This document shows, piece after piece, positions 46,540 to 59,500 of a stretch of DNA of 64,000 bases. The number at the start of each line of letters is the position of its first letter. The stretch's first letter is position 1. A model generated the notes under the pieces. It was given only the letters and a program-made list of their open reading frames with translations, ran no database searches and was not told the DNA's origin. Source of the stretch: an uncultured Bacteroidales bacterium (lineage in GTDB: Bacteria > Bacteroidota > Bacteroidia > Bacteroidales > WCHB1-69); contig OMYJ01000003.1 of the NCBI GenBank assembly GCA_900315245.1, positions 237,517-301,516 on the forward strand. Reading direction: 5' to 3'. A program made the translations under genes and the position numbers.

Positions 46540-47235
46540 TTATAAGGTAACTGATTTGGGATCCACTTGCACGCCGGGGCTCATCGTGGTGGAGAGGTAG
46601 ATGCTCTTGATGTAGGTACCTTTCGCACTGGTCGGTTTCAACTTGATCACCGTTGAGAGCATTTCACGAGCATTGTCGGTCAATTGCTCTACGCTGAAGC
46701 GATTCTTACCGATTGACGTGTGGATGATACCGTATTTGTCCACCTTGAAGTCGATTTTACCGGCTTTCACTTCTGACACGGCCTTGCCGATCTCCATCGT
46801 GACGGTACCTGACTTCGGGTTGGGCATCAAACCGCGGGGACCGAGGATTCTACCCAGCGCACCGATCTTCGGCATCACGCTCGGCATTGTGATGATGACA
46901 TCAACATCCGTCCATCCCTGTTTGATTTTATCAACGTATTCCTCCAAGCCGACGAAATCAGCACCCGCAGCCTTTGCCTCTTCCTCCTTGTCGGGAGTGC
47001 AGAGCACCAACACACGCACTTCCTTGCCCGTGCCGTGAGGGAGCGTCACGATACCGCGCACCATCTGGTTGGCCTTTCTCGGATCAACGCCCAGGCGGAC
47101 GTCGATGTCGAAAGAAGCGTCAAACTTGGTGTAGGTAAGGTTCTTCACCACCTGAACAGCTTCCGGCAGAGCGTACACTTTGCTCTTATCAAATTTGGCA
47201 AATGCTTCTTTGCGTTTTTTTGATATCTTAGCCAT
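46540..47235 (-). CDS. rplA: 50S ribosomal protein L1
   Basis: A 231-residue ribosomal protein that forms the mobile L1 stalk near the E site. It shows [21 protein letters not shown], the typical [28 protein letters not shown] core split over two strands, and a C-terminal FSVEQLTDN and [21 protein letters not shown]1 often represses its own operon by binding the mRNA; no mimic site was identified here. Gap to rplK is 22 bp. Confidence 0.97.
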   Translation of the reverse strand: MAKISKKRKEAFAKFDKSKVYALPEAVQVVKNLTYTKFDASFDIDVRLGVDPRKANQMVRGIVTLPHGTGKEVRVLVLCTPDKEEEAKAAGADFVGLEEYVDKIKQGWTDVDVIITMPSVMPKIGALGRILGPRGLMPNPKSGTVTMEIGKAVSEVKAGKIDFKVDKYGIIHTSIGKNRFSVEQLTDNAREMLSTVIKLKPTSAKGTYIKSIYLSTTMSPGVQVDPKSVTL

Positions 47236-47257
47236 TTGTTTTAATTTTACTTGTTAA

Positions 47258-47707
47258 TTAATTTTGCTCAAAAGGATTCTGACCACCTTTCACGTTGACA
47301 CCCATGCTGCGTGCGGTGCCGGCAACCATAGACATGGCGGACTCGATTGTAAAGCAATTCAAATCCTTCAGCTTGATTTCGGCGATGCTGCGCACCTGGT
47401 CCCAAGTGATGGTACCAACCTTGGTACGGTTGGGTTCTCCTGATCCCTTCTGAAGTTTGGCGGCCTCCATGATCTGTACAGCTACCGGGGGCGTTTTCGT
47501 AACAAAGTCGAAGGACTTGTCCTTATAGACTGTTATGATAACCGGAATCACTTTGCCAGCTAAATCCTGCGTACGAGAATTGAACTGTTTGCAAAATTCC
47601 ATGATGTTCACGCCCTTGGAACCCAATGCGGGACCCACCGGCGGTGACGGATTGGCGGCACCTCCCTTGATCTGTAACTTAATTAAGCCAGCAACTTCTT
47701 TTGCCAT
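47258..47707 (-). CDS. rplK: 50S ribosomal protein L11
   Basis: A 149-residue ribosomal protein of the GTPase-associated centre. The N-terminal domain has [23 protein letters not shown], with the proline-rich thiostrepton-site segment. The C-terminal rRNA-binding domain contains [22 protein letters not shown]. Length is slightly longer than the Escherichia coli protein. It follows nusG by 38 bp. Confidence 0.97.
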   Translation of the reverse strand: MAKEVAGLIKLQIKGGAANPSPPVGPALGSKGVNIMEFCKQFNSRTQDLAGKVIPVIITVYKDKSFDFVTKTPPVAVQIMEAAKLQKGSGEPNRTKVGTITWDQVRSIAEIKLKDLNCFTIESAMSMVAGTARSMGVNVKGGQNPFEQN

Positions 47708-47745
47708 TTTTTTAATTTTAATTGTGTGTAACTAATTTTCAGGCA

Positions 47746-48300
47746 CTATATTTTTTCAACCTGCATAAAACCCAGCTCAAGCGGAGTCTTACGGCCGAAG
47801 ATTTTCACCGTAATCTTCAGCTTCTTCTTCTCGGTGTCTATCTCTTCGATGATACCGTTGAAAGTGTTGAAAGGTCCATCGATAACCTTGACCTCCTCGC
47901 CCACCACATAAGGCTGGAGAAGATACTCGTCCTGTGTGGACAATTCATCAACCTTACCTAACAGGCGGGAAACCTCGTCTTTACGCAAGGCCACGGGAGG
48001 GTCGCTTTTACGTTTGCAACCCACAAAACCCAGCACGCCGGGAATTTCCAGCAGCTTGGCACAAACTTCCTGCGTCATAATCGCCTCAACGAAAATATAA
48101 CTCGGAAAATAATTGCGCTCCTTCACCACCTTCTTTCCATTCTTCGTGCTATGGAACACTTTTTCCGTGGGAATTAAAACCTCAAATACAGAATCTTTCA
48201 GATTGGAAAGCGCCACTTCACTGTCAATGTTCTGTTTGACTTTCTTTTCTGTTCCTGTAACAGATTTAATCACATACCACTTGCGCTCTAACTCAGCCAT
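47746..48300 (-). CDS. nusG: Transcription termination/antitermination protein NusG
   Basis: A 184-residue NusG. The NGN domain (about 1-115) binds the polymerase clamp and includes WYVIKSVTGTEKKVKQN and YFPSYIFVEAIMTQE. The KOW domain (about 128-180; VGEEVKVIDGPFNTFNGIIEEI) contacts ribosome or Rho partners. The order secE-nusG-rplK is the classic one. Confidence 0.96.
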   Translation of the reverse strand: MAELERKWYVIKSVTGTEKKVKQNIDSEVALSNLKDSVFEVLIPTEKVFHSTKNGKKVVKERNYFPSYIFVEAIMTQEVCAKLLEIPGVLGFVGCKRKSDPPVALRKDEVSRLLGKVDELSTQDEYLLQPYVVGEEVKVIDGPFNTFNGIIEEIDTEKKKLKITVKIFGRKTPLELGFMQVEKI

Positions 48301-48338
48301 GTTAAGGATCTTTGGATATAATGTCTGCTATAAAGAAA

Positions 48339-48527
48339 TTAAACAGTCGGGAACATAGCTCTCATTCCCAAATTGAAAATGGCATCCATCAAAAACACGA
48401 TAAACGCGATTATAAGGGAAGCAATGGACACCACCACAACACTATTTCCAAGCTCTTGCATGGTAGGCCAGCTCGTTTTGTGAACCAGCTCTTCGTAAGA
48501 TTCTTTTAAATAATTAACTATCTTCAT
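48339..48527 (-). CDS. secE: Preprotein translocase subunit SecE
   Basis: A 62-residue single-span SecE, which stabilises SecY in the Sec translocon. The N-terminal amphipathic part is MKIVNYLKESYEELVHKTSWPTM, followed by one membrane helix (about 32-55). The frame continues upstream to 48605, but the start at 48527 fits the family. It is the first gene of the secE-rpoC operon. In many Bacteroidetes tuf and tRNA-Trp precede it; neither is present here. Confidence 0.94.
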   Translation of the reverse strand: MKIVNYLKESYEELVHKTSWPTMQELGNSVVVVSIASLIIAFIVFLMDAIFNLGMRAMFPTV

Positions 48528-48710
48528 TTCTTTATGTTTTTTTATTTTTATCAATTTTTGTCGCTTTTCCCCGCAAACCCAACACTTTCTGACGTTCATA
48601 TTCAAATATCACCACCAACTTTTCATCCACACAAACGTCTATAAATCAGCTCCTTAAAAAATGCGTTATTGAAAATTCGCTCTCTTAATAACGATTTTTA
48701 AACAAGCTGG

Positions 48711-48718
48711 CAAATATA
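48711..48718 (-). promoter_or_regulatory. Promoter -7 element for the secE-rpoC operon
   Basis: On the - strand, TATATTTG followed by CC fits TAnnTTTG. TTTG at 48733-48736 is a possible -33 box at 14 bp, shorter than usual. The resulting leader of about 180 nt has no recognised riboswitch. Confidence 0.55.
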
Positions 48719-48813
48719 GTATTTTTTTTAATCAAACTTCCATTGTTGAAAAAAAAAATTCACAATGGCACGCTTTTTGTAATAAGACACATTAACACGC
48801 TGACTACCAGCAA

Positions 48814-48858
<45 letters not shown>

Positions 48859-48859
48859 A

Positions 48860-48885
48860 AAGGGACCACCTTACGGCAGTCCCTT
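48860..48885 (-). terminator. Terminator after the OmpA-family gene
   Basis: On the - strand, AAGGGAC pairs with GTCCCTT with inner GCC/GGT pairing, followed by TTTTT. It lies 23 bp after the stop codon. Confidence 0.88.
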
Positions 48886-48907
48886 CTTCTAACGAGAATA
48901 GTAATAA

Positions 48908-50425
48908 TTATCTTTTGACGATTCTAAAGATAGCGGCGCGATGCTCTTCACGGCTCGGATCAGTGATGTTCTGTCTGTTCTGCGGGTCATTGACCGTGTA
49001 AGAAGCAGTCTCAATCTGATCAGGGTTGACACCCTTTTGGATGAAGAGTTTTCTGACATTGTTGGCTCTTCTCTGAGCGAGGTCACGGTTGTGTTCCTCT
49101 GAGCCTAAATCACAAGTATAACCTTCAACGATAAGTTTCAATTGAGGATTAGCCTTCAAAATTGCAACTGTTCTGTTGATATTGTCGTTATAATCGTTGA
49201 TCTTCGGGATATCTTTGTCAAGGTCGAAAAGAATCTTGGTCTTAGACAAAACATCGCTCAATTCATTGATGGCTGCTTTGTCATCAGGAGTCAGATAATC
49301 ATCGTCCTCATTCATCTGATCGCAAACAGGAACTATATAGATGTATTGAGGATCTTGTTTAATGATAATAGGTTCATTGGACTTCTTCTTAAGCTCATCC
49401 AGAATCTCTTTTTCAAGTTGCTTTTTAGACTTCTCGGCAGGAGTAGCACAAGCTTTGAAATGGAAACCGGCTTTCAAACCAATCTGGAAAAGATTCCATT
49501 TGGTTTTATTCTTTTTAATCTCATTGTTCTGATAAGCAAGATCAAGCATGTCAGAACCGAGAGTACCTTGGAATAACATTTGACCCTGATCATTAGAACC
49601 GATCAAAGAGGTTTTTTCCTTCGGAAGAATATTCAGGAAACCATATTTGCAGTATGCACCAACATAGAAGTCAACGATTTTACTCAGAGCGAACACGCCA
49701 CCGAAATCAGCAACAAGGTCAACAGAAGGTCTCATCTTGACATTCTTGCCACGTCCTGTATATGAAGCATCCGGGAAATGGTTATCCATCTTGATTTCAC
49801 CATTCTCATAGTGCTGCATATACCATTGGTTGTACATAGCTTCATAACCCATCGTGGTAACAGAACCTTCGCCTTTATATTTGTTGAAAGCTTTGATGGG
49901 GAAATAGCCTTGGAGACCGAGAGCGGCATAGATACCGTTACGGCCGTCGAAGCGCCAATCGAAATGGGCTTTCAAGGGAACTTCAACTGCCCAGACAACT
50001 TCCTTCTCTTTCAAACCATGAGCGTCATAATAGAGGTCATAGTTAGGATCGTAATTAACGGGTTGATCAAAAGCCTGGTCATTGTTAACATCATAATCAG
50101 GAATAATTCCGGATTTGGAAATGGAAGCTTTAGCGCCTATGCGGTTAAGGCCGACACCCAAGCTCAATCCCCAATGTTCATTGAAGAAATAGGCATAATC
50201 AATATCTAACATCGTGCTGTGAGAATAGTATTGCGTAATACCAACTCTTTTATAGATATTGTTCGTCAAAGCCTCACCAACATGAATGTTGATGTGATGA
50301 GGGCAGAAGGTGGAAGTCTCATAAGTCGCCGGATTAGCTTCGGCGTTATTTTCTGTCTGTACCTCTTGACCAAAAGCGGTACACATGGCGAAAATAAGAC
50401 TGAATAATAATAAATTCTTTTTCAT
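48908..50425 (-). CDS. OmpA-family outer membrane protein
   Basis: A 505-residue protein with a signal peptide (about 1-19, ending CTAFG). The N-terminal two thirds are beta-barrel-like, with aromatic strands such as HWGLSLGVGLNRIG and VDFYVGAYCKYGF. A short linker rich in Lys and Glu follows (about 325-350). The C-terminal OmpA domain (about 385-505) binds peptidoglycan; it shows ILFDLDKDIPKIN, LIVEGYTCDLGSEEHNRDLAQRRAN and the arginine-containing tail. It anchors the outer membrane to the cell wall. It lies directly downstream of the giant surface protein gene with an 83-bp gap that has a hairpin, so both may be read from one promoter. Confidence 0.9.
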   Translation of the reverse strand: MKKNLLLFSLIFAMCTAFGQEVQTENNAEANPATYETSTFCPHHINIHVGEALTNNIYKRVGITQYYSHSTMLDIDYAYFFNEHWGLSLGVGLNRIGAKASISKSGIIPDYDVNNDQAFDQPVNYDPNYDLYYDAHGLKEKEVVWAVEVPLKAHFDWRFDGRNGIYAALGLQGYFPIKAFNKYKGEGSVTTMGYEAMYNQWYMQHYENGEIKMDNHFPDASYTGRGKNVKMRPSVDLVADFGGVFALSKIVDFYVGAYCKYGFLNILPKEKTSLIGSNDQGQMLFQGTLGSDMLDLAYQNNEIKKNKTKWNLFQIGLKAGFHFKACATPAEKSKKQLEKEILDELKKKSNEPIIIKQDPQYIYIVPVCDQMNEDDDYLTPDDKAAINELSDVLSKTKILFDLDKDIPKINDYNDNINRTVAILKANPQLKLIVEGYTCDLGSEEHNRDLAQRRANNVRKLFIQKGVNPDQIETASYTVNDPQNRQNITDPSREEHRAAIFRIVKR

Positions 50426-50468
50426 AATATATTTACTTTTTTTATTCTGTGATAATTGTGAAACCGGT

Positions 50469-50494
50469 GGTTTAGCGGCCGGAGCCGCTAAACC
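50469..50494 (-). promoter_or_regulatory. Hairpin between the giant protein and OmpA-family genes
   Basis: GGTTTAGCGGC pairs perfectly with GCCGCTAAACC around a four-base loop (11-bp stem). No T-tract follows on the - strand, so it could protect mRNA 3' ends or reduce transcription into the next gene rather than stop it fully. Confidence 0.75.
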
Positions 50495-50508
50495 CGGTAT
50501 TCAGCATA

Positions 50509-53500
50509 CTATTTTACGATAACGAATTTAACAGTCTTGATTTCATTTGTACCTGTCAAGATACGTCCGAAGTATGTACCTTGAGCCTTGAATCCTTCAA
50601 TCTTAGTGATGGGCTGCAGGTCAATCACGTGGCCGACATGAGCACCAGTCATGCTGTAGATGTCAAGGACAGCACCTTCAAGTTCTTCAGAAGTCAAATC
50701 AAGTTCGAGAGTGATCTCTTGACGAACATTTGCAGGAACAGGATATACCTTAACTGTGGATGTAGAGCTGAAGTACATGTCACAAGTCTTGTAAGTAACC
50801 ATATTACCATTAGCATCTTGTTCGATCAATTCCACTGAGTAGAATCCGTTCAATCCACCCTTCTCTTGATAGTTGGAGTAAACAGCACCAGGGATAGCAA
50901 CACCGTTCTTGTACCACTGGTAGCTCACGAACACGTGACCGCCGTTGGTAGCAGGATTGTTGTTCACGACCACAACGTCATTCCAACGTTGATCCATGAT
51001 CGGGAGTGAACCGCCGAAGGAGAAGTCTCCAACGAGGACACGCACGACGATGTCGTAAGAACAACCGTCAACAGTGAAGACTGCATTGTAATCACCGGGC
51101 ACGGTAGGAGCAGCAAACGTAGCAGTATTGTTGGAAATGTTGCCACTTGCTTGCAGACCATTGTCATAAACCACCGTGAATGCAGCGGTAGGATTACCAG
51201 AGATCATATTGAAGTTGATGGTGACAAAGCCAGGATTATCACATCCAGACTCAAAGACAGTGTTATCGAATTCGATAGAGTTCACATAGACAGTAGCCAT
51301 TGCGGTAGCATCAAATGCGGTGTTCTCGCAGTAAGCATCCTGGATGAGTGTGAGTCTATACGTGGTTTGTTCAGTAGGAGCAACGTAGATGGTTGCAGTG
51401 TTGGCTTGAGTGGTTGCGTGAGCAACAACATTGCCTTGACCGTCAACAACCTCATAGGTGAACGGAGCAACACCCGTGAAGGAGATCACCAGTGCAGCAG
51501 AAGCGCTCGGATCGTTAGAACAGATGGAAGTGCCGTCACCGCTGGTGAAGGTAGCTGTAGGCAGCTCGTGAACTGTAACAGCAACCTGAACATCATTGGT
51601 GTTGGTCAACTGACAACCATTGCCGATGTTACCAACGAAGGTAGGAGTATAGATGTAGGTACCGGCAACAGCAGGAATGTCGTAAGAAGAACCGCCAAGG
51701 CCACCGCTGACATTCGTCGTATTACCACTTGCATCCGTTACAACCCACTGGATGTGACCGCTGGTGCTACCATGAGCGTCAACGACACCGCCTTGGATAT
51801 CGGCTGCCAGAGTAACCATATCACCGAGACATGCATCTGTACCATTGTTGCTATAGACATGAACCTCGGTCCAAGAAGGATCACCAACAACGTTCACAAC
51901 ATGGACGTTGGAAGCTTGAGGTTGACAGTTATAACCAGCAGCGTCAACAGTGACTTGATAGCTGTAGTTACCAACGTTGTTCAAAGTCTGTGTAAGTTGG
52001 TTGCGATCATTGTTGGTCACACCACCAGGCACATTCACACCATTGGAAGTCCAGTTGAATGTCAAAGCACCATAAATAGAGCTGTTCGAAACACCATTAA
52101 CAGTATTACCATAGTTAGTGACAACACCCGTCATAGTGATAGAACCGCCTTCACAAATGGAGAGACCATCTTCAGAGTTCAAAGTGATAACAGGTTGTTC
52201 AGCAACTTGAACCGTTACAGGAGCGGAAGAATTAGCGCTGCAACCGAGATCATTGTTTTGGAAGACTCTCAAGGAAACCTCATACACAGCGGCTGCGTTG
52301 AAGGACTGTACAAACGTGCTTGAAACAGCGCCAGGAACATCAATGCCGTTGATTGCCCACTGATAGTTGAAATCAGAAGGAATATTACCATTTGCATTAA
52401 CAACGGAGGTGAAGGTAGAAGTACCGCCAACACACATTGTTGTATGGTTAGCCGAGATATTAACAGTAGGAACTGCCACAACTTGGACAGGAGCTGCGAT
52501 AGTAGCTGTAGTAGAGCAAGAAGAGCTTGCATTAGCAGCAGACACAGTAACAGTAGCGGTGATCGTACCTACGTTAGAGATTGAAGTCGTAATTGTATTG
52601 GCATTCACAGCCTCAGCATGATCGTTGATCACCCATGAATAGTTGTATGAACCAACAGGAGAAACATGAGCCGTGAAGGTCACTTCACCATTTTGACAGA
52701 CGAAGTTGTTGTCAGCAGTAACTGTAACAGTAGGAACAGGAGTAACATTAACTTCGTGAGCAGCTGAAGTAGCCGTGCAACCGGTATTGTCAGCGCGAGA
52801 AATCGTAACAGTGAAGTAATAAGGAGCAGCAGCATCATTAGCAGGAACGGTCGGGACGAAGGTTGAAACATTCGTAGTAGCACTACCGCTGTTAGAACCA
52901 CCAGTCCATTCCCAAGTGTAGGTGTAAGCAGCACCTTCGACACCGCCAGTCACAAAGGCATTCAAGGTAAGGTCACCACCCTCGCAAACTGTGTTAGCAC
53001 CTTGGATAACAACCGTAGGAGCTGCAACAACGTTTGCAGGAACAGAGGTGGAAACAACTGAACATCCGGAGAACGTGCTGGTCACAACAACATAGTAGTC
53101 GTAAGAGTTACCCAACAAGAAATCAGATGTGGAGTATTGTGCATCAGTTGCACCGTTGATAGCGGTAGAATAACCGTTCACAATCTTGAACCATTGATAG
53201 CTCAAAGAATCACCAGCGATTGTACCATTAACTTGAGCATTCAGCGTAAGTGTACCACCTTCGCAAACATTGCCGAAACCAGTGATATTCACAGTGTAAG
53301 CAGGATTAACCGTGACCAAAGTGCTGATAGCAGCAGTACCAAAGTTGGAACAGCCAACACCAGATTGGATAATTTCAACACTGTAAACATCATCAACACC
53401 GTAAGCCAAAGCATTGATGTTCAGGATTTGGTTAGTCTCACCAACAAGGATGTTACCGTTCTTGTACCATTGGTAAGAAACGATTGCACCACGTTCAGCT

Positions 53501-56500
53501 GCGAAAGCATCAGCAATAACATCAGCTCTGATAGCTGTTGTACCACCGTCACAAACAGATGCAGGAAGATCAGCAAGACGAGAGATAACAACAACCGGAT
53601 CAGGCATAACAGTGTAGCTGACAGGAGCAGAGGTAGAGAGACATCCATATTCAGAGGTGACAGTCACCCAATAAGTGTAGTAACCAACTGCATCGGTAGC
53701 AGGAGTGACAAACTCAGGAGTCGTGGCGATTGCCTCAGTAGTGCCAATCACATCGCTCGGATCAGTGGTGTAATGTCTGTACCATTGGAAGCTATAGCCA
53801 TTCAAGCCATTGACGTTGGCAACACCGCCATCGACAACTGCATTGAGAGTAGCTGTGCCACCTTCGCAAGAGAAATTATTGCTAATAGTAGCCACAACTT
53901 CAGGTTGTGCAACGAAGGTGATAGCGGGAGCGTAAGCAGTCACGTTACAACCAGGGTTAGCAGAAACAACCACAGAGAAGTTATAAGCGGTTTCACGAGC
54001 ATCTTCGGAAACGATGTAATCAGCCAAGGTGTCACCTTCGAGCAGGACATTGTCCTTATACCATTGATAATGATACATATCGCCGGCAGGAGTAACATTA
54101 GCATGCAAGGTAGTTGTACCGTTTTCGCAAAGCGTGGTGTTACCTTCAACAGAAACTGCAACAACAGGTGTCGGGATAACAGTCACAGGAGTACCAACAG
54201 ACATCAATGAGGTGCAACCAGACATCGGAAGTTCAGCAACTACAGTATAGTTATAGTTGGTAAGATCACCGTCGATTGCAACAGGAGACTCAGTGAGAAT
54301 AGCGTTGTTGGCACCAGTGATGACAACACCGTTTCTGTACCAAGTGTAAACAGCGTCATTATTAGCGTTATCAACTGTGAGAGTAACTTGACCACCTTCG
54401 CAGACAACTGCATTGTCAACGAGGACAACAGGAGTTGCAGGAAGTTCGTTCACATTGATCACAATGCTGTCAATAGCTTCACAACCGGAAGTGGCTTGAG
54501 AAGCGGTGACATAGAATGTGTAAGTACCAGCGAATTCAGGATTGAATTCGTAAGCAGAACCTTGGTAACCGTTAGACCAATTGTAGTTCACATTACCATT
54601 GTTCCAACCTGTAGCTTCAGCTGTGATAACAGTGTTACCGCCAGCGCAGAAGGTCGTCTCAACAGCAGTGACCTCCAATTGAGGAGTTTGTTCAACTGTC
54701 ACAACAACAGCGTCAGACTCGGTGGAGCAGCCTTCGAAGAAAGCAATCACCTTGTAAGAGCCAGCTACGTCAACTGTAATATGGTTGTCCGTAGAATCGG
54801 TCATAGGAGCGTTATTCATGAACCATTGATAAGTAGCATCCTGAGCAGGAACAACATTTGCATACAGGGTAGTTTCACCACCGTTGCAGATGACTGTGTT
54901 ACCGCTGACAACAACAGAAGCAGGAGAATTACCAACGATCACAACACCAGCATCAGCAGACATTGCAGACACACAACCGGAAGCCGGCAGAGTAACAATT
55001 GCTGAATAATGGTAAGTAGTCACATTTTCATTATCAGTGTAAACATTTTCACTGAAGACAGGACCAGTAACGCCTTCAATCAACTCGCCATTTCTGAACC
55101 AAGTGAAGACTGCACCTTCAGCATCGTAAGCATCGATAGCAGCGGTGAGAGTAACCTCAGCACCATTACAGACAGGAAGAGTGTCATGGACGAAGTTAAC
55201 TTTGATGTCAGTCACAACAGGAATAGGATTAACGTTGATCGTGATTCTGTCAGTAGCCCAGCACTCAGAAGGAATCTGGCGAACCATCACACCAAGCGTG
55301 GTGGTATCAGTCAAATTCGTAGTGTAAGTAGCTGTTGTAGCACCAGGAATGTTATTGAAGACTTCATTGTAAACAGTGTCATAAATAATTGAACCGTCTT
55401 CATCGTAGTCAACAGCAAGAACATTCATTTCCTGACCAACGGTGAACCATTGATACATGAGATCAGTAGCGTTATAGTCATTCAAATTAGCTGTCAAGGT
55501 AACCTGACCGTTTTCACAGATCTCGGTCTCGGTAGCCGTAATATTGACAACAGGTTGAGTATAAACATACACAAGATACTCTTCAGAATGAGAGATACAA
55601 CCAGCACCCATATCATCACGCCATACATCGACAGTGAATCTGTAAGGTTCGGTGCGAGCGTACATATATTCAGCGAAGAAGTTGTTGTCGCCAAGGTTGT
55701 AAGCCATATTGTCTCTGATTTGACCAGACTCATACCATGTGTAGTGGAGACCACCAACATTCATACCAACAGTATCAACATTTGCAATCAAGAAGACAGA
55801 GTCGGTTTCGCAAACGTGTTGATCACCAGTGATCACAACAACAGGATTCGGATAAACCGTCACAACATCAGAGGTGACAGCATCAGAAGTACAGCCAGGA
55901 GCCGGACGGCTCAAGATAGCCGTATAGACAAATTGCTGAGTATTGTTGTCGATAATCTCAGGAGTATCATAGATGGTAGCAGCAGTAGCACCTTCCATCA
56001 GGATACCGTTTCTGTACCAAGTGTATGTGTCACCCTCTTGGTTACCACCCTCAGGAGAAGCAGTGATAGTCAGCTGACCACCGTAGCAAATGCTCGTTTG
56101 AGGAGTACCAACAGACTCAATGACAGGAGCACCGTTAACTGTAACATCAATCACATTAGACTCGGCAACACAACCAGAAGATTGTTGGATGATACGAGCG
56201 TGGTAATGATGTACGCCAGAAGCGGGAGTGAGAACATTGGAAAGTAAAGTGATACCATCCAAGAGGTTTTCACCATCGTACCATTCATACACGAGATCTG
56301 TAGCATTCCAATCATTGAGACTTGCCGTCAAAGTGAGTTCACCACCATCACAAAGAATTGTGTCGGAAGCGAAGATATTGACAACAGGAGCTTCATTCAC
56401 ATAAACCAAAGCCTCGCCGACAGCGGTGCAGCCAAGTTCGCTGACCAACTCGACGCTGAAGCTGTAAGGTTGATATCTGTAATCCTTATGCAGGGTAATG

Positions 56501-59500
56501 GCGTTTCCGTTAGCCGTGTAGGTTTCAGGATCCATTTCAACATTGTCTTCCAACCATCTGAAAGTAGCACCCTCCATCTCAGGATTCAAATTAGCAGTAA
56601 GAGTGATATTGTCACCTTCATCGTTACAAACGATAGGATTGGTAACCAATTGGAGAACAGGATTCGGGTTAACAACGATAGAATCCATAGTGAAGATCTC
56701 AGACACACAACCTGAAATAGCTTGAGCAACCGCAACACTATAGGTATAAATGGTTGTTTCGCCATTCATTGCAGTCACGACATCAGAAAGGGTAGCTTGA
56801 GTAGCATCTTCAACCAAGACACCGTTACGGTACCAAGTGAAGATTTCACCACCTTGAATTCCGCCTTCAACATTAGCTGTCAAATTAACTTGATAGCCGT
56901 CGCAAACATTACGATCTGCAGGCATGTTGACCTCGGCAACAGAAGTGATAGCAGGTTTCTCAACCACATTCACAGTGATAGGTTTGGAAGTTGCCTGACA
57001 ACCGGAACTCGTCTGATTAATCATAATGCTATATTGATGTTCTTCACCAAAAGCAGGAGTAACAACATAGCTCAAAGAAGTTGCATCTTCGATAGCTGCA
57101 TCGCCATCAAACCATTGATAGGTGAGGCCAGTAGCATTCCAATCCTGAAGAGCAGCAGCAAGAGTGACTTGACCGCCTTCGCAAACCATGGTGTCCGTGG
57201 CAGTGATTGCAACAACAGGAGCATCATTCACATAGACTGAGATAGCAGATTCACCTGTACAACCGTAGTCGTTAACAATCTGGACACTGAAGTTGTAAGG
57301 ATTCTCGCTGAAATCTTTGTGCAAGGAGATAGAATTCGTATCGGTGACAAGGAACTCAGCATTATCTTCCAACCATCTGTACTGAACACCAGTAGGAACA
57401 ACATCCATATTAGCAGTGAGGACAACATTATTGCCATCTTCAGAGCAGATAATAGGATCAGAAACCAATTGGATAGCAGGATTCGGGTTCACCGTGATAG
57501 TGTCGAAATAGGTAAGTTCAGACTCACAACCGGAAATACCCTGATTCACGATAACAGAATAGATGTAAGTGGTAGGATAACCGTCAACGGCGAGAGGAGC
57601 ATCTACATAGAGAGAATCCTCAACGTTCAGGATGCGCTCACCATTGCGGTACCAAGTATAAACAGCCTCACCATCAACACCACCTGTTGTGTGGCCATTG
57701 AACGTAATGCTTCTGCCTTCACAGATTTCATTAGCACCATTCAAATCGTTAGTAACAGTAACTTGAGGGATACCGTTGATACCAACATGGAACTCACTTT
57801 GTCCAACACAGTTACCTGCATTAGAATAGTCCATTAAGTGAGTAACCTGCACCAAATATGTGGTAGGTTCTGTCGGATAGAATGTTTCGATTTCATGAGT
57901 AGCACCAGGAATAAGGGTGTTCTCATCAATAATGTTCTTATACCATTGGAAGACTAACAAAGGTTCATGGTAGTTATTCAAATTAGCGCGCAATTCAACA
58001 CTACCGTTCGTACAAATAGCATTTGCATCACCAGTGATATTGACAACAGGTCTGTCATAAACATTCACATAGAAAGGTTCAGAAATTGTAGAACAGCCAT
58101 TACCGTTAGTAACCTCTACCGTAAAGATAAGCGGGTTATCATAGGTAGGATCATGTCTTTCTTCGTAAATGTAGTCAGCGGTAGGAACGTCTCTTAATTG
58201 TCCGCTTTCATACCAAGAATAGGTAGCTGACAAATCGGGACCACCGTCAACCCAAGCGACAAGTTTAACGTTCGGCTCTTGAGTAAGACCGTTGTAACAC
58301 ACGTTCGGGTTACCATCAATTGTGACGATCGGGTTACGACGTACATAAATCTCAGTAGAAGCAACAGAATCTGATATACAACCATTGCCGTAATCAATGT
58401 ATGCAGCATAAACGTATGTGACAGGATCTGAATCATAAATCCAAGCCTGTTCACTGAAGCTTGAGCCATGAACACCAGGAATTACAACACCATTTCTGGT
58501 CCAAATATAGTTGAAATCTGAACTCTCGAATACCTCTCCATCCTGATCTTGAACCATCACGGTAAGATCTAACTGAGCACCCTCACAAACACGACCGGCT
58601 TCAGTTCCATTATTCATAACGATAACATGGTGAGGAGTGATATCACCACTGATGTGTTTATCAAAACAATTAACAACAAGGTGCTCACAGTTATTAGGAT
58701 CAGCAACCTCAATACAAAGATCAAAATCTGTAACATGAATGAGATCATAAAGTTCTTGAGCAGGCATACTGAATGAGTAGCTGTGCTGACCTTCAATATA
58801 CTGACCATTTGCCAACCAACTTACAATCAAAGATGAAGAATAATTATCACCATTAATAGATGCTTCAACATTCACATTTCCACTCATACAATCGAAATGA
58901 GAACCCTCCATTGTAATTTGGAAATCAGAGACGGGATACACTTGGAACGGCATAGAAACAGCCGTACATTGATTGGCATCCGTCACAGTCACATTATAAA
59001 CACCAGCTTCATTAACACTAATGGAAGGATCACTGTCACCGGTGCTCCAAGCATAGGTGTAATCGCCTGCAGGGAGCACAGAAGCGGTAAGATTAGCAGA
59101 TGTTGCACCGTTCACAACAGTCGTTTGAGTACCTGTGATATTCACGATAGGAGCTGCAATAACAGTCACAGAAACAGTATCGGAAACCAGAGAAGTGTAG
59201 CACTCGGGAACAATAGCCTTCGCAGCGAAGGTGTAGATTCCACTGTGTGTCGGGGTTACATTAATTGTCGGCTGGTTCTCACCAGGGATCTCAACACCGT
59301 TCTTATACCATATATACTCATAGCTGTCGTCAGCAACGCTCAATTGAATCTGACCGCCAACACAAACAGTCTGCAGATCAACCCGAGGAGCAGCGGTGTT
59401 GACAGTGTCATTTGCGGCAGCTTGGATGGTGATGCTGCTGGTTAACTGACAAGCATCGGCATTCTCAGTAGAAGCAGTCACCGTATAGGTGGTAGTGGCA

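Noticed and set aside
48528..48710. Riboswitch or ribosomal protein leader before secE
   Set aside because: The leader is long but AT-rich, with no recognisable conserved motif.
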